From Fimbriimonadaceae bacterium (lineage in GTDB: Bacteria > Armatimonadota > Fimbriimonadia > Fimbriimonadales > Fimbriimonadaceae): a DNA stretch of 48,294 nt. Position numbers and translations under genes: made by a program. The notes beneath the pieces are model-generated. The model did no database searches. It was not told where the DNA came from and worked only from the letters and a program-made list of their open reading frames with translations. The stretch lies in NCBI GenBank assembly GCA_019638795.1, contig JAHBTB010000003.1:1-48294 (forward strand). Reading direction: 5' to 3'. The number at the start of each line of letters is the position of its first letter. The stretch's first letter is position 1. Of this stretch, positions 7,604-15,625 are shown piece after piece.

Positions 7604-8332
7604 ATGGCCAAAGCCAGCCTCACCTACGACCGGGTCGTCCTGAAGATCAGCGGCGAAGCGCTTGGCGGCAAGGCTGGCTTCGGCTTGGAGACCGACACCT
7701 TGGACTACATCGCGGGCGAAGTCCGCGCCGTCCACCAACTGGGCGTCCAGGTCGCCATCGTCGTGGGTGGGGGCAACTTCATCCGCGGCTCGGCCTTTAG
7801 CGAGCGGGGCGGCGTCGACCGGACGGTCGCCGACCAGATGGGCATGCTCGGCACCCTCATGAACGGCCTGGCCCTCCAGAGTTCGCTCGAAGCGGCCGGT
7901 GTCCCCTGCCGGGTCCAGAGCGCCATCGCCATCCCTGAGGTCGCCGAATCCTTCATCCGCCGCCGGGCGATCCGGCACATGGAGAAAGGGCGGGCCGTCG
8001 TCTTTGCCGGCGGCACGGGCAACCCTTACTTCACCACCGACACCGCCAGCGTCCTCCGCGCCCTGGAAGTCGACGCCAAAGCCGTCCTGAAGGCGACCAA
8101 AGTCGACGGCGTCTATGACAAAGACCCCAAGAAGCACGCCGACGCCGTGAAGTATGAACGGCTGACCTTCGGCGAGGCGATCAGCAAGCGGCTCAAGGTC
8201 ATGGACGAGACCGCTTTCACCATGTGCCGCGAGCACAATCTGCCCGTCATCGTGCTCGACATGATGCGGCCGGGCGGCATGGCCCTGGCCGTGCAAGGTA
8301 AGACCGACGGGACCCTCGTCGAAGGAGAATGA
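7604..8332 (+). CDS. pyrH: UMP kinase
   Basis: Phosphorylates UMP to UDP in pyrimidine nucleotide synthesis; bacterial UMP kinase belongs to the amino-acid kinase fold and is hexameric. Its 242 residues show VVLKISGEALGG at the N-terminus (phosphate binding), VVGGGNFIRG, the DRTVADQMGMLGTLMN helix, FAGGTGNPYFTTDTA, and KATKVDGVYDKDP near the nucleotide site. ATG 7604 is chosen over the in-frame start at 7508, which lies inside tsf. It is the third gene of the translation/growth operon and ends 3 bases before the frr GTG. Confidence 0.98.
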   Translation: MAKASLTYDRVVLKISGEALGGKAGFGLETDTLDYIAGEVRAVHQLGVQVAIVVGGGNFIRGSAFSERGGVDRTVADQMGMLGTLMNGLALQSSLEAAGVPCRVQSAIAIPEVAESFIRRRAIRHMEKGRAVVFAGGTGNPYFTTDTASVLRALEVDAKAVLKATKVDGVYDKDPKKHADAVKYERLTFGEAISKRLKVMDETAFTMCREHNLPVIVLDMMRPGGMALAVQGKTDGTLVEGE

Positions 8333-8335
8333 TCC

Positions 8336-8890
8336 GTGAACGAAATCCTGCAAGAAGCCGAACGCAAGATGAAACACGCCGTCGAAGCGACGGTCCATGA
8401 TTTTCAGCGCATCCGAACCGGCCGCGCGAACCCGATGATGCTGGAGAAGGTGATGGTCGAGTACTACGGGGCGGAGACGCCCGTGAACCAAATCGCGAAC
8501 ATCTCAGTCCCCGAACCACGGGTCCTCATGCTGACGCCGTGGGAAAAGAACATGATCGGCCCGATCGAAAAGGCGATCTTGAAGAGCGACCTAGGCATCA
8601 CGCCCAACAACGACGGCGTGAACATCCGACTGACCTTCCCCCAGATGACCGAGGACAGGCGCAAAGACCTCATCAAGCAGGTCAACCACCGCACCGAAGA
8701 AGGGTGTGTCGCGATCCGCAACGTCCGCCACCACGCCCTCGACCAAGGCAAAGCGAAGCTGAAGACGAAGGAGCTCAGCGAGGACGACATCAAGAGCCTG
8801 GAGAAGAAGATCCAGGACTTGACCGACAAGTACATCGCCGAGACTCACACCCACCAAAAGGCCAAAGACGCCGAATTGATGGAGATTTGA
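8336..8890 (+). CDS. frr: Ribosome recycling factor
   Basis: Splits post-termination ribosomes together with EF-G. The 184-residue length is typical. Family blocks are visible: FQRIRTGRANPMMLEKVMVEYYG, the NQIANISVPEPR segment, LTPWEKNMIGPIEKAIL, and LTFPQMTEDRRKDLIKQV. It starts at GTG 8336 with GAAGGAG about 10 bases upstream, overlapping the end of pyrH. It is followed after 41 bases by uppS. The assignment is secure. Confidence 0.98.
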   Translation: MNEILQEAERKMKHAVEATVHDFQRIRTGRANPMMLEKVMVEYYGAETPVNQIANISVPEPRVLMLTPWEKNMIGPIEKAILKSDLGITPNNDGVNIRLTFPQMTEDRRKDLIKQVNHRTEEGCVAIRNVRHHALDQGKAKLKTKELSEDDIKSLEKKIQDLTDKYIAETHTHQKAKDAELMEI

Positions 8891-8931
8891 CGCCCATCAC
8901 CGGGCATGTCGCCCCGAAAGGTGGTGGAGAG

Positions 8932-9675
8932 ATGAACGCGGTCCAACGTCGTGCCCAGCAGGCCGGGATCAGCCTGGACAGCCTGCCCGTGCACGTCGCC
9001 GTCATCATGGACGGCAATGGACGGTATGCCACCAGCAAGGGGTTCATGCGCCTGTGGGGCCACCGCGAGGGCTACAAGACCCTCAAGAAAATCCTCCTCC
9101 TGTCGGCGGAACTCGGCATCGGCCACTTGACCGTGTACGGTTTCTCGGCCGAGAACTGGCGTCGTCCAGAGCAGGAAGTCAGTGGGCTCATGTCTCTGAT
9201 TGAAGAGGCCGCCCGGCGCGAGCTTCGTGACCTGGTCTCCAACAACGTCCGGGCCAGGGTCATCGGCCGACGTCACGAACTACCGGCCTCCCTTCAAGAG
9301 GCGTTTGACGAACTCGAGTCGTCCACGCGAGACAACACCGGGATCGTTTTCACCTTGGCGATCAATTATGGGGGCCGGGCCGAGATCGTCGACGCGGCCC
9401 GCCGGCTACTCGCCGCCGGCGCCGACCCCGACGCCTTGGACGAAGAGACCTTCCACAGGAACCTCTATGACCCCAGCGTGCCCGACCCCGACCTGATGGT
9501 GCGGACGGCCGGCGAACTGCGCGTGAGCAACTTCATGATCTGGCAGGCGGCCTATGCCGAGCTTCATGTGACCGACGTGACCTGGCCCGAGTTCGGCGAG
9601 GCCGAACTCTTTGAGGCCGTCCGGCATTTCCAGAAACGTGTCAGGAAGTTCGGCGGTCTAGCAGGTCAAGCCTGA
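8932..9675 (+). CDS. uppS: Isoprenyl (undecaprenyl) diphosphate synthase
   Basis: cis-Prenyltransferase that makes the C55 lipid carrier for peptidoglycan and polysaccharide assembly. The 247 residues include the catalytic Asp region HVAVIMDGNGRYA, the GHREG phosphate loop, VYGFSAENWRRP, LAINYGGRAEI, and the C-terminal PDLMVRTAGELRVSNFMIWQ. Two positions differ from the usual consensus: Tyr replaces Trp in NGRWA, and Ala replaces the second Gly in RTGGE. ATG 8932 follows a GGTGGAGAG Shine-Dalgarno, which decides it over the longer in-frame frr overlap. It closes the operon; the usual cdsA and dxr are not next to it. Confidence 0.96.
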   Translation: MNAVQRRAQQAGISLDSLPVHVAVIMDGNGRYATSKGFMRLWGHREGYKTLKKILLLSAELGIGHLTVYGFSAENWRRPEQEVSGLMSLIEEAARRELRDLVSNNVRARVIGRRHELPASLQEAFDELESSTRDNTGIVFTLAINYGGRAEIVDAARRLLAAGADPDALDEETFHRNLYDPSVPDPDLMVRTAGELRVSNFMIWQAAYAELHVTDVTWPEFGEAELFEAVRHFQKRVRKFGGLAGQA

Positions 9676-9707
9676 CCGCGGTAACCTCGACACGGAGCCA
9701 TACGGAA

Positions 9708-10298
9708 ATGATCACTGCTTTCATCGCCGCCGCGGCAATGCTCGTCGTTGACGACAAGCCCATGACCTGTCCTGTGATGTCGGGCAATCCCGCCAAGGCC
9801 GGCGGCCCAGCCGTCGAGTGGCAAGGCATCAAGTTCACGATGTGTTGCGGCGGATGCGACGCCAGCTTCTCGAAGGACCCGGCCAAGTACCTGAAGACCG
9901 CCGCAGAAAAGGGCACCGTGGTCGGCGCCAGCCTCTTCGACCCGGTCACCGGGATGCGGGTCAATGAACCGAAGATCACGTCGGACTACAAAGGCGTCCG
10001 CTACGCTTTTGCTAACGACACCGACAAAGCCGAGTTCGCGAAAGACCCCGCCAAGTACACGAAGATGCCCGAGAAGGTCGTCATGACCTGCCCCGTCAGC
10101 GGCGAGGCCGTTTCGTCCTATGGTGCGGCCGGCGGATACGTGGATTACAAGGGCGTCCGCTACTTTGCCTGCTGCATGGACTGCATGCTGTCGTTGCACA
10201 AGGACATTGCCACGTTGAGCAAGAAGTTCGAGAGCAAGGCAGTCAAGCCGATGGCCATGGCCTCGAAGGGCGACAAGTCGCACGGCCACGGCGGCTGA
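9708..10298 (+). CDS. Exported triple YHS/TRASH-like metal-binding protein
   Basis: A 196-residue protein with a short hydrophobic leader (MITAFIAAAAMLVV) and three repeats resembling YHS/TRASH-type heavy-metal domains. Repeat 1 (about 18-64) has TCPVMSG and CCGGC (Cys21, 46, 47, 50). Repeat 3 (about 124-172) has TCPVSG and CCMDC (Cys128, 155, 156, 159). Repeat 2 (about 75-119) keeps the fold words FDPVTG, YKGVRYAF and AKDPAKY but has no cysteine. The C-terminus is His-rich (SHGHGG). A copper or similar metal-handling role is inferred. It lies 32 bases after uppS and is followed by a terminator. Confidence 0.75.
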   Translation: MITAFIAAAAMLVVDDKPMTCPVMSGNPAKAGGPAVEWQGIKFTMCCGGCDASFSKDPAKYLKTAAEKGTVVGASLFDPVTGMRVNEPKITSDYKGVRYAFANDTDKAEFAKDPAKYTKMPEKVVMTCPVSGEAVSSYGAAGGYVDYKGVRYFACCMDCMLSLHKDIATLSKKFESKAVKPMAMASKGDKSHGHGG

Positions 10299-10321
10299 GC
10301 CCCAGCGCTTCCCCACCTCCC

Positions 10322-10347
10322 CACCCCGGGCCAGTCGGCCTGGGGTG
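10322..10347 (+). terminator. Rho-independent terminator after the YHS-repeat gene
   Basis: CACCCCGGGCC pairs with GGCCTGGGGTG across an AGTC loop (one G-U pair), followed by TTCGCGTTTT. It lies 24 bases past the stop at 10298 and before the convergent rfbD stop. Confidence 0.7.
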
Positions 10348-10361
10348 TTCGCGTTTTCGGG

Positions 10362-11237
10362 TCACAGCGACCCTAGTGCGGTGAAAAACTCCGCCAACGA
10401 GGCGTCGACCGGACGCATCGGCCCGACACCAAGGGCGGCGACTTTCGTGGTGTCCAAGACCGAGTAGGCGGGACGACGGGCCGGGGTCGGCCAGTCAGAA
10501 GTCTTGATCGGCTCGATCTCGACGGGACGGTCGATGCCGTTGGCCAGTTTGTAAGCCTCAACCGACCGCACCGCGAAATCGTGCCAGGTCATCTCCTCGG
10601 GGCCGACGGTGTGATACACGCCGCCCGACGGCTGGATCGAGACCAGGTCACAGAGGGTGCGCGCGAGGTCGATCGTGCAGGTCGGACTGCCGCGTTGGTC
10701 GGCGACGACGCGCAGCGGCTTGCCCGAGGCCCAGGCGGCGGCCATCGTGCGCGGGAAGCTCTTGCCGTTCGGGCCATAGAGCCAGGCGGTGCGGCAGACC
10801 AACGCGTCGGGGTTTTCCTTGAGCACGAGCCGCTCGCCCAGCAGTTTGGAACTCCCGTAGGCCGACTGCGGGTTGGTCGGGTCGTCCTCCCGGTACGGAC
10901 GCGATCCGGTGCCGTCGAACACAAAATCGGTCGAGATGTGGACCATCCGCCATTTGATGTCTTTGAACAGAGAGGCCAGCATGCCCGGCACAATGCCGTT
11001 CAACCTCTGGGCCAGGGCGGTCTCTTCCTCGGCCTTGTCCACCGCCGTGTAGGCGGCACAGTTGAACACCCAGTCGAACTCGCCCCAGTCACGGTCTTTG
11101 AGCTTCTGGACCTGCGCGGGGACAGTCAAGTCGATGTCGGCTTGGTCGAGCCCGACCACGTCCCAGGCGCACCGACGGCACTCGGCGACCAAGTCGGTGC
11201 CGAGCATGCCGCGCGCGCCGAGGACAAGGCTACGCAA
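10362..11237 (-). CDS. rfbD: dTDP-4-dehydrorhamnose reductase
   Basis: Last step of dTDP-L-rhamnose synthesis, reducing the 4-keto sugar with NAD(P)H; it supplies rhamnose for surface polysaccharide. The 291-residue protein has the Rossmann start MRSLVLGARGMLGTDL, the NCAAYTAVDKAEEE segment, the STDFVFDG motif, and the catalytic Tyr-x3-Lys in SAYGSSKLLGE. The C-terminal WPTPARRPAYSVLDTTK matches the RmlD substrate domain. Its start overlaps the preceding dehydrogenase stop by 8 bases, so the two are translationally coupled although their pathways are unrelated. No other rhamnose genes are in the window. Confidence 0.95.
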   Translation of the reverse strand: MRSLVLGARGMLGTDLVAECRRCAWDVVGLDQADIDLTVPAQVQKLKDRDWGEFDWVFNCAAYTAVDKAEEETALAQRLNGIVPGMLASLFKDIKWRMVHISTDFVFDGTGSRPYREDDPTNPQSAYGSSKLLGERLVLKENPDALVCRTAWLYGPNGKSFPRTMAAAWASGKPLRVVADQRGSPTCTIDLARTLCDLVSIQPSGGVYHTVGPEEMTWHDFAVRSVEAYKLANGIDRPVEIEPIKTSDWPTPARRPAYSVLDTTKVAALGVGPMRPVDASLAEFFTALGSL

Positions 11238-12258
11238 CGGCGTCGTCGCCCCGACTGATCTCCACGACCTCGCGGGCGTATTCGCTGGTCGAAGCCTTGC
11301 CGCCCAGGTCGACGGTCAGACAATGTCCGTCGGAACACACGCGCAAGACCGAGTTTGTGATCCGGTCCGCTTGGTCGTGGTGGCCCAGGTGCCGCAGCAT
11401 CATGACCGCGCTCAGAAGCAAGGCCGTCGGGTTGGCGACGCCCTTCCCGGCGATGTCTGGTGCTGACCCGTGCACTGCCTCGAAGACCGCGCATTCGTAA
11501 CCGATGTTGGCCCCCGGCGCCAGTCCCAGGCCACCCACGAGACCCGCGCACAGGTCACTGATGATGTCGCCGTAAAGGTTTTCCGTGACGAGCACGTCGA
11601 ACTGTTCAGGCTTGGTGACCAACTGCATGCAACAGTTGTCGACGATGATGTCGTCGGCCTTGATGTCGGGGTTCTTCTCCGCCGCCTTATAGAACTCCTC
11701 AAGGAAAAGGCCGTCGGACAGCTTCATGATGTTGGCCTTGTGCACGACGGTGACCCGTTTTCGACCCTGGGCGCGGGCCATCTTGAAGGTGTATTCGAAG
11801 AGCCTCGCACTCCCCTGGCGCGTGATCACCTTGATCGACTGGGCGACGTCGGGATGGGGTTTGTATTCGATCCCGGCGTACAGGTCTTCGGTGTTCTCCC
11901 GCACGATGATAAGGTCAAGCTTCTTGTCGGCGAACGGCCCCTGCACCCCCGGGAGCGACTTGGCCGGGCGGACGTTGGCAAAGAGGTCGAGGGCCTTGCG
12001 CAGGGCCACGTTGGCGCTCGTGTGTCCGCCCCCACTGGGCGTGGTCGTCGGGCCTTTCAAGGCGACCTTGATGTCGCGGATCGCCTCGATGGTCTCCGGC
12101 GGCATCGCCGACTTACCCTTCTCGATCGCGCCGAGGCCGGCCTCAAGATAGACCCACTCCGCTTCAAAGCCGGTCGCCTCGAGAATGTCGATGGTGGCTT
12201 GGGTGATCTCGGGGCCGATGCCGTCTCCGGGAATGACCGCGACGCGCTGCTTGCTCAT
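11230..12258 (-). CDS. NAD-type isocitrate/isopropylmalate dehydrogenase family enzyme
   Basis: Beta-decarboxylating dehydrogenase of 342 residues. The N-terminus VAVIPGDGIGPEI is the family hallmark. RENTEDLYAGIEY is the form typical of NAD-dependent isocitrate dehydrogenase (IDH3-like) and is unlike leuB. VTVVHKANIMKLSDGLF supplies the catalytic Lys region, LYGDIISDLCAGLVGGLG the metal-binding Asp pair, and FEAVHGSAPDIAGKG the cofactor loop. I favour isocitrate dehydrogenase of the TCA cycle; homoisocitrate or isopropylmalate dehydrogenase remain possible. It is upstream of, and overlaps, rfbD. Confidence 0.88.
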   Translation of the reverse strand: MSKQRVAVIPGDGIGPEITQATIDILEATGFEAEWVYLEAGLGAIEKGKSAMPPETIEAIRDIKVALKGPTTTPSGGGHTSANVALRKALDLFANVRPAKSLPGVQGPFADKKLDLIIVRENTEDLYAGIEYKPHPDVAQSIKVITRQGSARLFEYTFKMARAQGRKRVTVVHKANIMKLSDGLFLEEFYKAAEKNPDIKADDIIVDNCCMQLVTKPEQFDVLVTENLYGDIISDLCAGLVGGLGLAPGANIGYECAVFEAVHGSAPDIAGKGVANPTALLLSAVMMLRHLGHHDQADRITNSVLRVCSDGHCLTVDLGGKASTSEYAREVVEISRGDDAVA

Positions 12259-12404
12259 GTGTTACAGATTTTGGCATTTATGCGGGACAAGCCCAGTGTC
12301 GAAGGCGCCTATCCTCGGGCTATTGCCTGAACCTGTGTTGGTCTGGCCCTTGGACATGGAACTCGTCCCTTGCCGGGCGGTGCCCCGACCAGAAGTGGCA
12401 AGCA

Positions 12405-13223
12405 ATGAAGCGGTTCCTCTCCCTCTCGTTCCTCGTCGTGGCCATGGGCTCCATGGCCCTGGCCCAACAGGGTCACCGTGACCACGGCAAGAGCCACGCC
12501 CACAACCCGTCGGCGGCGCGGGTCGACGATGGCGACATCGAGGCGACGAACCGTGGGGGCAAGAAGTCGACGGGGGCGCCTTGTGTCATGAGCCGGAAAG
12601 GCGAAGCGGCTCCGTTCGCCGGCAACTCGTCCTACCGCTCGGGAACATCGAAGTACGACAACGGCATCCACCGCGGCCACTTCAGGTTCCACGGCTATGC
12701 ACTCGACTTCGACGGCACTTGCGCCCCGTCACCGTGGTATGGCTACGCCCATATGCCGGCCTATGTCGAGACGGACCACCTTCGCGTCTCCCATGACCCC
12801 CTCTTTGACTTCGGGGCAGGGAGCAGTCACCGCTACCGACCCCACCACTTTCCCAAGTTCGACGCGGGGAGGCTCGACTGTGCGGCCGACCGGATCAGCG
12901 AGGCGTTCCGTGGCTATGACTTCGACCGTATGGCCTGGTTGGTCGACTCCGACAGTTTGGTGCAAGTCCAAGTCGGCGACGCAGACCACTACGACATGCG
13001 CGGTGCAGACTTCAAGGACCTGATGCGCGACCTCCTCGACGAGACGAGCACCTCTTCTTACCGGGTGAAAAGCACCCGGTCGTGGAACGGCGGGGCCAGC
13101 GTGACGGTGGAGCATAGCTTCGTCGACCCCTGGGGCCAGCGCAAGACGTCGGTCCACCGCTACGGGCTGAAAATGACCGACCTCGGTTATCGGCTCGCTT
13201 CGTTCCGCGCCGACTCGCGGTAG
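12405..13223 (+). CDS. Secreted protein, paralogue of the 14299-15531 gene
   Basis: A 272-residue protein not recognised as a named family. It has a clear signal peptide (MKRFLSLSFLVVAMGSMALAQ, cut probably after ALA). The region from about residue 100 to the end matches the protein at 14299-15531: SPWYGYAHMPAYVE, a Tyr/His-rich segment, then RISEAFRGYDFDRMAWLVDS, VQVQVGDADHYDMRG and LMRDLLDET. The last 120 residues alternate predicted helix and strand, suggesting an NTF2-like or cystatin-like compact domain, though this is only a guess. It is convergent with the gene at 13235, with 11 bases between them. Confidence 0.8.
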   Translation: MKRFLSLSFLVVAMGSMALAQQGHRDHGKSHAHNPSAARVDDGDIEATNRGGKKSTGAPCVMSRKGEAAPFAGNSSYRSGTSKYDNGIHRGHFRFHGYALDFDGTCAPSPWYGYAHMPAYVETDHLRVSHDPLFDFGAGSSHRYRPHHFPKFDAGRLDCAADRISEAFRGYDFDRMAWLVDSDSLVQVQVGDADHYDMRGADFKDLMRDLLDETSTSSYRVKSTRSWNGGASVTVEHSFVDPWGQRKTSVHRYGLKMTDLGYRLASFRADSR

Positions 13224-13234
13224 CGGAGTGCCCG

Positions 13235-14158
13235 TCAGCCGCCCGAGGGCCTGTTGAAGCTGGCCCCGGGCCTGAGCATCCCGTCCAAAACCCAGACGGG
13301 GCCGGTGACGACACGCTTGCGCCAGCCTGCCTGCGAGTCCGCAATCCATAGCGAGTTGGTCCACAGTTGCTTTGACGCGACCGGGGACAGCTCGCGACCG
13401 TCCGTCCATGCGAAGGTCGTCCGAGAGGGCCAATAGTCAGCGTTGGACGCGTTCTCGAAAACCGAAGCTGACTTGCCGGTGAGCAGGTCGACACGGACCA
13501 ACCCGAAGTGGCTCCCCGTGGTGCTGTCGTGGGAAAAGGTAAGGACGAACGCGGTCTTGCCGTCCTTCGCGGTCATCAGCTGGGCGAGGCGGTCTTCATC
13601 GCTGGACCAAACCGTCGAGATGCCATCGGGGCTGACCGCCTTCACACTCGCGCCGTCGTCCGTCTGCCGCGCGACCAAGGTGTAGTCCCCGGCCCCCTTG
13701 AACTCCCACTCACCGTTGTCGGCGAATGTCGGGAGCAGTCGGTTGACCGGTGCGACCGGCGCCGGCCCTCGGCTGACCTTGCCGTCCGCCCCCACGTAGA
13801 CCGTGCCGTTGTCGCTCGTCAAGGCGGCAGTCCCCGGGGCGACCGTCATCCACTTCCGCTCGCCGACGTCACCGCTGGTCAGCGTCCGCAGCTTTTTGGC
13901 CTTGGTTCCCAGCGTCGCCGTCCACAGGGTCGGCTGGTCGCCATTGGCGTCTTCGATCCAAACCAGCCGGTTGCTCCCTGCCCACATGACTTGGCTCGCG
14001 TTGCGGGTGCTCGTGCTGACAACTTTCCGACCACCACCCGACTCGTCGCAAACATACACGCGGAACCAAGACTTGGCCGCACCTGCAGCATAGTAGCGCG
14101 CACAGTAAGCAAGGGCGACCGGTTTGGCGGCCAAAACCAAAGCAAGGGAGGCGATCAT
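13235..14158 (-). CDS. Exported beta-propeller-like hypothetical protein
   Basis: A 307-residue protein with a short hydrophobic N-terminus (MIASLALVLAAKPVALAYC). It is followed by repeating strand-rich units of the kind seen in WD40/TolB-like propellers: VMWAGSNRLVWIEDANGD, LRTLTSGDVGERKWMTVAPG, AALTSDNGTVYVGADGK and VKAVSPDGISTVWSSDEDR. No catalytic motif is seen. It lies inverted between the two secreted paralogues at 12405 and 14299, so the three-gene set may reflect a duplication that captured or spans it. Function unknown. Confidence 0.72.
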   Translation of the reverse strand: MIASLALVLAAKPVALAYCARYYAAGAAKSWFRVYVCDESGGGRKVVSTSTRNASQVMWAGSNRLVWIEDANGDQPTLWTATLGTKAKKLRTLTSGDVGERKWMTVAPGTAALTSDNGTVYVGADGKVSRGPAPVAPVNRLLPTFADNGEWEFKGAGDYTLVARQTDDGASVKAVSPDGISTVWSSDEDRLAQLMTAKDGKTAFVLTFSHDSTTGSHFGLVRVDLLTGKSASVFENASNADYWPSRTTFAWTDGRELSPVASKQLWTNSLWIADSQAGWRKRVVTGPVWVLDGMLRPGASFNRPSGG

Positions 14159-14298
14159 CTGGCCATTGAGCGTACCGCCCGGCCCATACCCATATCTAGC
14201 GGCACAAGATTTGCGTAAGTAAGGCCAGGACCACGTGTAGACTGGTAGTAACTGACTGGCACATGGCCCGTCCCTTGGACATAGGAGTCCGATCTCTC

Positions 14299-15531
14299 AT
14301 GAAGCGCACCCTCTATCTCGCGTTCCTTGCCGTGGCCCTCGGGTCACTGGCGACCGCCCAAGACGGCCGCGGTCGGAACAAGCAAGACCAGCGTTCGACG
14401 CCTCCCAGGCAGGAGCAACGGCGTGACACACCTCCGCCGCAGAGGGAGCAACGCAGGGAGACGCCCCCGCCGCCCCAACGGGAGCAGAGGCGCGAGACCC
14501 CTCCGCCGCCCCAGCGCGAGCAAAAGCGCGAAACCCCGCCGCCGCCTCGACGAGACGACACCGACCGCGACCGGTCCCCGTCACGCAACACGCCGCCACC
14601 GCCCCGCCGGGACGACGACGGCCGTGGACGCACGCCGGACCGCACGCCTCAACGCACCGACGACCAGCGACGCGGTTCGCCCCGGCAAGACGACCAACGC
14701 CAGGGCCGGAACACGCCTCCCCCGCCGACCCGAGACCGGACCTCCGGGTCGGTCCGCAACCTTCCCGACGTCCGCCGGGGGGGAGACCAACCGGGTAACA
14801 CCCGAGGGGTCAACACGACCCATAACATGCCGGTCGACCGCACCGCACGGCGGCGACCGCTGACCCCTCCCCCGACCGTCGTCAACAGCAAGGTGACTAA
14901 CCGGGCATGGCGCGAAGACCGGACCGTCCGGACGGTGCCCTACCGGAGCGGATACCACCATTACAACGACTCTTGGGTGGACTCTAACTTCTGCTACCCG
15001 TACTACGTGTACGACTTCAGCGACCGCTGTGCGCCGTCCCCCTGGTACTGGTACCCCCACCTACCTGCCTACGTCGCCGTGTCGCGGTGCCGGCCGACCG
15101 TGTCCGTGGTGTTCAACTTCGGTTGGGGCCTGCGGTACGACTACCGCCCGTACTACTACACCACGTTTGAACCTTCGCGGCTTGACGTGGCGGCCGACCG
15201 GATCGAAGACGCCTTTCGCCGCCGGGACTTCGACCGGTTCTCCTATCTGGTCGACCGCGGGGACTGGGTGCAGATCCAGGTAGAGAACGCCGACACCTAC
15301 GACCTGCGGGGTGACGACTTCGCCGAGATGTTGCGCGACCTGATCGAGGAGACCCACACGCTCAGCTACAAGATCACCGACGTGCGCAGTTGGCGCGACG
15401 GGGCGTCGATCACCGCTCGGCACACCTACGTCGACTCGTGGGGGCGGCGCGAGGTCGTGGAGCACAGCTACGGCTTCCGCATGACCCGCGACGGCTACCG
15501 GGTCGTGTCGTTCCGTACCGACCATTTTTGA
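14299..15531 (+). CDS. Secreted protein with Pro/Arg/Glu repeat region
   Basis: A 410-residue protein. ATG 14299 is preferred over the in-frame start at 14263 because it has AGGAG 11 bases upstream and opens a signal peptide (MKRTLYLAFLAVALGSLATAQ). Residues about 30-75 are an imperfect tandem repeat of the 12-residue unit REQRRETPPPPQ, grading into a low-complexity Asp/Arg/Pro region to about 180. The C-terminal ~190 residues are homologous to the gene at 12405: SPWYWYPHLPAYV, RIEDAFRRRDFDRFSYLVDR, VQIQVENADTYDLRG and LRDLIEETHTLSY. The repeat region looks like a flexible, charged wall-spanning stalk. Function unknown. Confidence 0.82.
   Translation: MKRTLYLAFLAVALGSLATAQDGRGRNKQDQRSTPPRQEQRRDTPPPQREQRRETPPPPQREQRRETPPPPQREQKRETPPPPRRDDTDRDRSPSRNTPPPPRRDDDGRGRTPDRTPQRTDDQRRGSPRQDDQRQGRNTPPPPTRDRTSGSVRNLPDVRRGGDQPGNTRGVNTTHNMPVDRTARRRPLTPPPTVVNSKVTNRAWREDRTVRTVPYRSGYHHYNDSWVDSNFCYPYYVYDFSDRCAPSPWYWYPHLPAYVAVSRCRPTVSVVFNFGWGLRYDYRPYYYTTFEPSRLDVAADRIEDAFRRRDFDRFSYLVDRGDWVQIQVENADTYDLRGDDFAEMLRDLIEETHTLSYKITDVRSWRDGASITARHTYVDSWGRREVVEHSYGFRMTRDGYRVVSFRTDHF
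14400..14560 (+). repeat. In-frame tandem repeat encoding REQRRETPPPPQ units
   Basis: About four imperfect 36-45 base copies, all in the same reading frame, each containing a GAGCARMGGCGYGA-like core followed by a CCNCCGCCG proline run. Copy number could change by slippage or recombination without breaking the frame. Confidence 0.7.
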
Positions 15532-15554
15532 GACCCGTCCTCTCTCCGACCACG

Positions 15555-15584
15555 CCGGCCTGCACCATCATCGGTGCGGGCCGG
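15555..15584 (+). terminator. Terminator-like hairpin after the 14299-15531 gene
   Basis: CCGGCCTGCACC pairs with GGTGCGGGCCGG around ATCATC, 12 pairs including one G-U, 23 bases after the stop. The following TGGCTTG is only weakly U-rich, so termination strength is uncertain. Confidence 0.55.
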
Positions 15585-15625
15585 TGGCTTGTCACCCGTG
15601 ACTTCTTGTCTGCGGACGTAGCCGA

